Assembly: GCA_016870395.1 (NCBI GenBank)
Contig: VGBT01000026.1
Coordinates: 1 to 35,466, forward strand
DNA: 35,466 nucleotides
Direction: 5' to 3'
Source: Actinomycetota bacterium
GTDB taxonomy: Bacteria; Actinomycetota; Acidimicrobiia; IMCC26256; JAENVU01
The notes beneath the pieces were generated by a model. That model ran no database searches and had not been told where the DNA came from. It was given only the letters and a program-made list of their open reading frames with translations. Of the stretch, positions 31,934-35,466 are shown in pieces (position 1 is the first letter of the stretch; each line of letters begins with the position of its first letter). The position numbers and the translations under genes are program-made.

Positions 31934-33718
31934 ATGGCTGACGTGCAAAGGCGCGTGGTTTCGAGCGCGCCCCGGCTTTCGCCGGAGGAGATCGCCAATC
32001 GCGGTTTCGCGAGCGCGTTCCGCGGGATCTCGGAGACCGAGGTCCGCAACTTCCTGAAACGGGTCGCCGACGAGATGGCGGCCACCCGGAACCGTGAGGT
32101 CGAGCTCGCGGCGTTGGTCGACGACCTGCGCGCGCAGCTGCGCAGCCCGGCGCCGCTGACCGAGCAACAGCTGCTCGACTCGCTGGGTGAGGAGACTGCC
32201 CGCGTGCTGCGCTCGGCGCAGGAGGCCGCCGAGGAGATCCGTTCCCGCGCCGAGGAGCGCGCCGCCGTCCTCGTTCGCGAGGCGCAGGAGGAAGCGACGC
32301 GTCGCCGCGAGCAGAGCGAGGTTGCGTCCCGCGAGCGCCTCGAAGGCGCGGAGCAGGTCGCCACCGAGCGCACCGAGGCCGCGGAGGCCGCGGCCAAGCA
32401 GCTACGTGACGACGCCGAACGGGCCGCGGCCGAGCTTCGGGCCGCGGCCGAGCGGGAGGCGCACGCCATCCGCGAAGCCGCGTCCGCCGAGTCGGAAGCC
32501 GAGGTCGAGGCGGCGAAGGAGACGGGGCGCGGTCTGGTCAACGAGGCGCGTGCCGTGCGCGAGCGTGTGCTCGCCGACCTCGGGCGCCGCCGGAACCTGC
32601 TGCAGGTGCAAGTCGACGAGCTGCGCGCCGGCCGCGACCGGCTGCTCGACGGGTATCGGGTGGTGAAGCGCACGCTTACCGACGCCACCGAGGCGCTCGC
32701 CGGCGTCGAGGTTCGCGCGGCCGCCGAGCTCTCGGGTCCTGCGCCCGCGGTCGAGGTCCCGCCGGTCGAGGGCGAGCTCGAGACCCTTTCGGGTGAGCAG
32801 ACGCCCTCCGCGGAGGTGGTCGCCGTCGAGATCGACGCGGTCGCCGCGCTGGTCGGCGAGCCGGGGGAGGGCTCCGGGGCGGAGGTCGACGCCCTGTTCG
32901 CTCGGCTCAAGGCCGAGGCGAGTGAGCGCGAGGCGCCGGCTGCACCGGTCCAGCTCCCGGCACCGGGGGCGGAGGCGGGATCCGAAACCGCGGCGGGATC
33001 CGGGACGGCACCGGTGGAGATCGCCGACGCAGCCGGCGCGGCGACGGAGGCAGCACCGGAAGCCGAGCTCACCGGTGACGACTCGATCCGCGCGGAGCGC
33101 GCCGCGGTGCTCGACCCGCTCGGCCGGGAGCTCGCGCGCAAGGCCAAGCGAGCGCTCCAGGACGAGCAGAACGATTTGCTCGATCGCATCCGCAAGGTCA
33201 AGGGAGCTCCGAGGGCGCTCGACGTCCTGACCCCGCAGGAAGGCCGGCACCGGGCGTGGTGCGACGTGCTGCGCGCACCGCTCACGGCGGCGTACGCGGG
33301 TGGGTACGGACTTGGCGGTGGGGGCAAGACGCGCAAGCAGGTACCGGCACAGATGCTCGACGAGCTGGCCGACGACCTCGTCGCACGATTGCGCGACCGC
33401 CTGGTTGTCGCGATCGACGAAGCGGCCGACACCGACGACGTCACCCAGCGACTCGGTGCGCGCTACCGGGAGTTCAAGGGGCAGGACCTGGATCGGGCGC
33501 TCGGCGACGCGCTCGCCGCGGCATGGGCCAGGGGCACGTTCGACGTCAGCCCGGCCGGGACGAGCCTGCGATGGGTCCCGGAGGTGGAGGGTCGTTGTCC
33601 CGACTGCGACGACAACTCGCTCGAGCCGACCGTCCGGGGCGAGCCGTTCCCCACGGGGACGCCGCACCCGCCCGCGCATCCCGGGTGTCGTTGCCTGTTG
33701 GTGCCCGAGAAGGCCTGA
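31934..33718 (+). CDS. DivIVA-like coiled-coil protein with phage MuF-like C-terminus
   Basis: The 594-residue protein begins with a DivIVA-like segment (about 15-50, LSPEEIANRGFASAFRGISE), then a long Ala/Glu/Arg coiled coil (about 75-265), an acidic Pro/Ala-rich linker (about 270-385), and a helical C-domain. The last 40 residues hold CPDC (555/558), His582 and CRC (585/587) in the order CxxC...HPGCRC, as at the end of phage MuF/minor head proteins. Such a motif would bind zinc. The full combination is unknown to me. It may act at the cell pole or septum. No phage genes flank it. Confidence 0.8.
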   Translation: MADVQRRVVSSAPRLSPEEIANRGFASAFRGISETEVRNFLKRVADEMAATRNREVELAALVDDLRAQLRSPAPLTEQQLLDSLGEETARVLRSAQEAAEEIRSRAEERAAVLVREAQEEATRRREQSEVASRERLEGAEQVATERTEAAEAAAKQLRDDAERAAAELRAAAEREAHAIREAASAESEAEVEAAKETGRGLVNEARAVRERVLADLGRRRNLLQVQVDELRAGRDRLLDGYRVVKRTLTDATEALAGVEVRAAAELSGPAPAVEVPPVEGELETLSGEQTPSAEVVAVEIDAVAALVGEPGEGSGAEVDALFARLKAEASEREAPAAPVQLPAPGAEAGSETAAGSGTAPVEIADAAGAATEAAPEAELTGDDSIRAERAAVLDPLGRELARKAKRALQDEQNDLLDRIRKVKGAPRALDVLTPQEGRHRAWCDVLRAPLTAAYAGGYGLGGGGKTRKQVPAQMLDELADDLVARLRDRLVVAIDEAADTDDVTQRLGARYREFKGQDLDRALGDALAAAWARGTFDVSPAGTSLRWVPEVEGRCPDCDDNSLEPTVRGEPFPTGTPHPPAHPGCRCLLVPEKA

Positions 33719-33727
33719 CCCAAGGCC

Positions 33728-33759
33728 GATCCCGGCGCGGCGGGTCCCCCGCCGGGATC
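33728..33759. terminator. Hairpin between the DivIVA-like gene and the UPF0182 gene
   Basis: GATCCC (33728-33733) pairs with GGGATC (33754-33759), and inside it GGCGGG (33739-33744) pairs with CCCGCC (33748-33753) around TCC. It starts nine bases after the stop. No T-run follows. Confidence 0.6.
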
Positions 33760-33762
33760 ACG

Positions 33763-33768
33763 TAGGCT
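33763..33768 (+). promoter_or_regulatory. -10 hexamer TAGGCT, leaderless UPF0182 gene
   Basis: TAGGCT lies eight bases before ATG 33777 and just after the hairpin of the upstream gene. Confidence 0.5.
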
Positions 33769-33776
33769 CGCCGGCG

Positions 33777-35466
33777 ATGCGCGTCCCCCCTGTCGAGAAG
33801 CGGCCCAGACGCAGCCTGCGCGTCCGCGGGTGGATGATCGCACTGTTCGTGGTGCTCGTCGTGCTGTTCCTCAGCGCGCGGGGCCTGGCTGGGTTCTACA
33901 CGGACTACCTGTGGTTCGACGCGATCGGGTACGGCAAGACCTGGCGGGGGCTGCTGTGGGCCCGCTTCGCGCCTGCCGCCGTGTTCACCGCCGTGTTCTT
34001 CGCGCTGATGATGGCCAGCCTCACGATCGCCGACCGCCTCGCGCCGGGGACCCGTGCGCTCGGGCCCGAGGACGAGATGCTCGCCCGGTACCAGCAGTCG
34101 GTCGGCCCCTACAGCGGGCGGATCCGCATCGCGGTGTCGGCGTTCTTCGCCCTGGTCGCCGGGGGGAGCGTATCGGGCCAGTGGCAGGACTGGATCCTCT
34201 TCACGCACGCGCAGAGCTTCGGGATCGACGACCCGCAGTTCCACAAGGACGTGGGCTTCTACATCTTCCGACTCCCGTTCCTCACCTTCGTGTTCGACTG
34301 GCTGTTCGCCGCGCTGCTCATCGTGCTGATCGTGACCTCGGTCGCGCACTACCTCAACGGCGGTATCCGGTTGCAGGCCCCGTTCCAGCGGGTGACCCCG
34401 CAGGTGAAGGCGCACCTGTCGGTGATCCTGGCGCTGATGGCCTTGGTGAAGACGGCGCAGTACTACCTGGCGCGCTTCGAGCTCAACTTCTCGACACGTG
34501 GGGTGGTGGAGGGCGCCAGTAAGACCGATGTGGCCGCCGAGCTGCCGGCGCTCAACCTGCTGATGGTCATCTCCGTGGTCGCGGCTGGCCTGTTCGTGTG
34601 GAACATCTGGCGGCGCGGGTGGGTCCTGCCGGTCATCGCGGTCGGCCTGTGGGCCTTCGTGTCTCTGGTGATCGGCGCGGTCGTGCCCGCCGTCTACCAG
34701 CAGTTCTTCGTGAACCCGAACGAGCAGGCGAAGGAAAAGCCGTACATCGGTCGCAACATCGAGGCCACGCGGGCCGCGTTCGACCTTGACGAGGTGTCGG
34801 TGCAGGCGTTCCCGTACGCCGAGGATCTCACCGACGCCGACCTCGTGAGCAACGCGCAGACGCTCGAGAACGCACGACTGTGGGACCCCGACACCGCGGT
34901 CAGGGACTACACGCTCTTCCAGGGCCTCGTGACCTTCTACAAGTTCGCCGACGCGGACGTCGACCGCTACGTCATCGACGGCGAGCTGCGCCAGGTGCTG
35001 ATCGCGGCCCGCGAGCTGAACCAGGAGGACCTGCCGAGCCAGACGTGGGTGAATCGCCGCATCGTCTACACGCACGGCTACGGCGCGGTCGTGTCCCGCG
35101 CCAACTCCGCGGACACCGACGGGCAGCCGTCGTACCTGCTTCAGGACGTCCCGCCGGTCGGCGACATCCCGCTTGACCGGCCCGAGGTGTACTTCGGCGA
35201 GAAGCTCGACGGGTTCTCGCTGGTCGACGCGAAGCAGGACGAGTTCAACTACCGCAAGGGCGAGAAGGACGTCTTCACCCGGTACGAAGGATCGGGCGGC
35301 ATCGGCCTGTCGAGTTGGGTGCGCCGGGCCGCGTTCGCGTTGCGGTTCAACGACGTGAACCTGATGATCTCCGGGCAGATCACCTCCGACACCAAGATCA
35401 TGTACCTGCGCGGAATCGCGGAGCGCGTGAAGAAGGCCGCGCCGTTCCTGCGCATCGACGCCGATC
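33777..35466 (+). CDS. UPF0182 family membrane protein (3' partial)
   Basis: The open frame runs from ATG 33777 to the window end, 563 codons without a stop. The first 310 residues contain about seven membrane helices, starting with GWMIALFVVLVVLFL, and include YTDYLWFDAIGY, a UPF0182 hallmark. A large extracellular part follows, with KPYIGRNIEATRAAFDL, NAQTLENARLWD and the later GIAERVKKAAPFL. Family members have about 900-1000 residues, so roughly a third is missing. Function is unknown. The neighbouring PDZ-Lon protease matches the mycobacterial Rv3193c/Rv3194c pairing. Confidence 0.93.
   Translation, partial: MRVPPVEKRPRRSLRVRGWMIALFVVLVVLFLSARGLAGFYTDYLWFDAIGYGKTWRGLLWARFAPAAVFTAVFFALMMASLTIADRLAPGTRALGPEDEMLARYQQSVGPYSGRIRIAVSAFFALVAGGSVSGQWQDWILFTHAQSFGIDDPQFHKDVGFYIFRLPFLTFVFDWLFAALLIVLIVTSVAHYLNGGIRLQAPFQRVTPQVKAHLSVILALMALVKTAQYYLARFELNFSTRGVVEGASKTDVAAELPALNLLMVISVVAAGLFVWNIWRRGWVLPVIAVGLWAFVSLVIGAVVPAVYQQFFVNPNEQAKEKPYIGRNIEATRAAFDLDEVSVQAFPYAEDLTDADLVSNAQTLENARLWDPDTAVRDYTLFQGLVTFYKFADADVDRYVIDGELRQVLIAARELNQEDLPSQTWVNRRIVYTHGYGAVVSRANSADTDGQPSYLLQDVPPVGDIPLDRPEVYFGEKLDGFSLVDAKQDEFNYRKGEKDVFTRYEGSGGIGLSSWVRRAAFALRFNDVNLMISGQITSDTKIMYLRGIAERVKKAAPFLRIDAD

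Noticed and set aside
30412-33444. A 1010-codon open frame on the minus strand
   Set aside because: It is antisense to the PDZ-Lon and DivIVA-like genes, which have clear domains. The frame is Ser/Arg-rich shadow sequence.
31934-33718. Prophage remnant around the MuF-like motif
   Set aside because: No portal, terminase, capsid or integrase genes are nearby, and the gene is fused in frame to a DivIVA-like N-terminus with host-like codon use.

Overview
The window is about 35.5 kb of uniformly GC-rich bacterial chromosome. Its gene set is actinobacterial: a WhiB Fe-S regulator, an Eis-type acetyltransferase with a C-terminal Phe, an AhpE-type peroxiredoxin, a SenX3/RegX3-like two-component pair, a Lon-domain PDZ protease near a UPF0182 membrane protein, a class E-like sortase and a TIGR03624-type zincin. 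An mreB gene and the overall mix suggest a deep-branching actinobacterium such as Acidimicrobiia. That placement is inference from gene content only. Coding density is very high and no gene-free gap exceeds 300 bases.

Region 1 (1-3860) is an envelope-stress locus: the 3' end of an ECF sigma factor, an anti-sigma factor, an RseB/MucB-like protein, then a divergent whiB and a membrane-anchored HtrA protease. The whiB-htrA intergenic region carries two facing GGAAC-N17-CGTT elements that look like ECF sigma promoters. Region 2 (3868-10344) is a complete phosphate-starvation module: phoU on the minus strand, and pstS-pstC-pstA-pstB-senX3-like-regX3-like on the plus strand. Both directions are preceded by 11-bp direct repeats that look like PHO boxes. 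A near-perfect bidirectional hairpin closes the module.

Region 3 (10420-16518, minus strand) holds an AhpE-type peroxiredoxin with a coupled small gene, surE, and a tight polyphosphate operon: ppk1, a CYTH-CHAD protein, a Nudix hydrolase and a SixA-type phosphatase. The last two look like a split version of mycobacterial MutT1. Region 4 (16665-21981) has an MFS transporter, an Eis-like acetyltransferase, then a compositionally different patch with a 44-residue membrane peptide and a lipoprotein, a secreted RCC1-repeat protein, and a tandem 63-bp hairpin repeat.

Region 5 (21982-31854) has a short 3-hydroxyacyl-CoA dehydrogenase, a zincin, a C-terminally anchored SDR, a fused siroheme decarboxylase, an HtrA-like pseudoprotease lacking all three catalytic residues, moaE, a small membrane protein, mreB, a HEAT-repeat protein, a sortase and a PDZ-Lon protease. 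Region 6 (31934-end) has a DivIVA-like coiled-coil protein ending in a phage MuF-like Cys/His motif, followed by a UPF0182 membrane protein cut by the window end.

Most single genes have TANNNT-type -10 hexamers 6-10 bases before the start codon, which suggests leaderless transcripts. The best candidates for something new are the DivIVA/MuF-like chimera, the pseudo-HtrA, the paired ECF promoters and the split MutT1 inside the polyphosphate operon.
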